A DNA stretch of 5,815 bases from an uncultured Hyphomicrobiales bacterium (GTDB lineage Bacteria; Pseudomonadota; Alphaproteobacteria; Rhizobiales; Beijerinckiaceae). The stretch covers positions 1 through 5,815 of the forward strand of contig CAIZGQ010000141.1 in assembly GCA_903932565.1 (NCBI GenBank), in the 5' to 3' direction. Below the pieces are notes generated by a model, which saw nothing but the letters and a program-made list of their open reading frames with translations, had not been told where the DNA came from and made no database searches. Position 1 is the stretch's first letter, and each line of letters opens with the position of its first letter. This document shows, piece by piece, positions 5,585 through 5,815 of the stretch. The position numbers and the translations under genes are program-made.

Positions 5585-5815
5585 ACTATTTAAGAAATAA
5601 TATGTTTTAAGAAAAAAAAATCTCAGTGTGTTTTTTCACTAGCTTTGAAAACAATGAATGTCAACAAGGGAAAATTTTTTTGTAATTAAATATCAGGAGC
5701 TAAATAATGTTTTTTTTGAACATCACTTACAACTTTGACAGTGTTCTATCTAGAAATACTTTTCTTGTTAATTGCAGCATTGAACAATAACACTAATGCT
5801 TTCAAATGTAACAAA
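5585..5815. other. Very AT-rich tail with no secure gene
   Basis: About 25% GC by hand count over 5581-5815, against roughly half or more elsewhere, with runs of 8 to 9 A or T. A 27-codon frame (ATG 5707 to TAA 5790) has AGGAG seven bases upstream. A perfect TTGACA lies on the minus strand (5664-5659) with a weak TAGTGA 17 bases further, pointing at the protease remnant; another TTGACA is at 5735-5740 on the plus strand. All are expected by chance in such DNA. Foreign origin or a mis-joined contig end is likely. Confidence 0.4.

Noticed and set aside
5560..5640. Complete tRNA gene
   Set aside because: Only the D-arm portion matches; no anticodon stem with a seven-base loop, T arm or matching acceptor strand follows.
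5635..5664. Minus-strand promoter TTGACA-17-TAGTGA for the protease
   Set aside because: The -35 is perfect but the -10 is poor, and such matches are common in 25% GC DNA.
5707..5790. 27-codon frame with AGGAG upstream
   Set aside because: Too short, low-complexity, and in DNA that may not belong to the same genome.

Overview
The window looks like an accessory, phage-derived segment from a GC-rich proteobacterium, possibly an alphaproteobacterium. That assignment is an inference from GC-rich coding DNA and prophage-like gene types; no marker gene fixes the host. Composition is mosaic. The replication genes at the left are GC-rich (65% in one 60-base stretch counted). The secreted PDZ protein gene is clearly lower (mid-40s percent in stretches counted by hand). 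The last 235 bases are only about 25% GC.

Left part (1-1943): the tail of a primase-polymerase-like protein runs straight into a long protein with a primase-type C-terminal zinc region followed by a RecA-fold, RepA-like hexameric helicase. The two lie in different frames with a 17-nt overlap. They look like halves of one phage or plasmid replication protein, separated either by translational coupling or by a one-base frameshift. A non-coding, hairpin-rich stretch follows (1944-2184) and is a candidate origin or control region.

Middle part (2185-3511): an unrecognised 277-aa protein gene on the plus strand converges on a minus-strand gene for a small zinc/helix-turn-helix protein of the type found beside phage terminases. 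Their 3' ends overlap by 65 bases. The primase-helicase plus terminase-small-subunit-like protein is compatible with either a prophage fragment or a phage satellite; no capsid, tail, integrase or large terminase gene is present to decide.

Right part (3624-5815): a secreted protein with a signal peptide and a C-terminal PDZ domain lies on the plus strand. On the minus strand are a small HNH-like zinc protein that has lost both expected histidines, and the C-terminal two-thirds or so of a trypsin-like serine protease with visible Asp and Ser but no His-containing N-terminus. The protease frame ends inside a tRNA D-arm-like motif, next to very AT-rich DNA with no convincing gene. This looks like a recombination or assembly breakpoint. 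Separate PDZ and protease genes recall the two halves of an HtrA/DegP protein, but a functional link is conjecture. No CRISPR array, rRNA, complete tRNA or insertion sequence was found.
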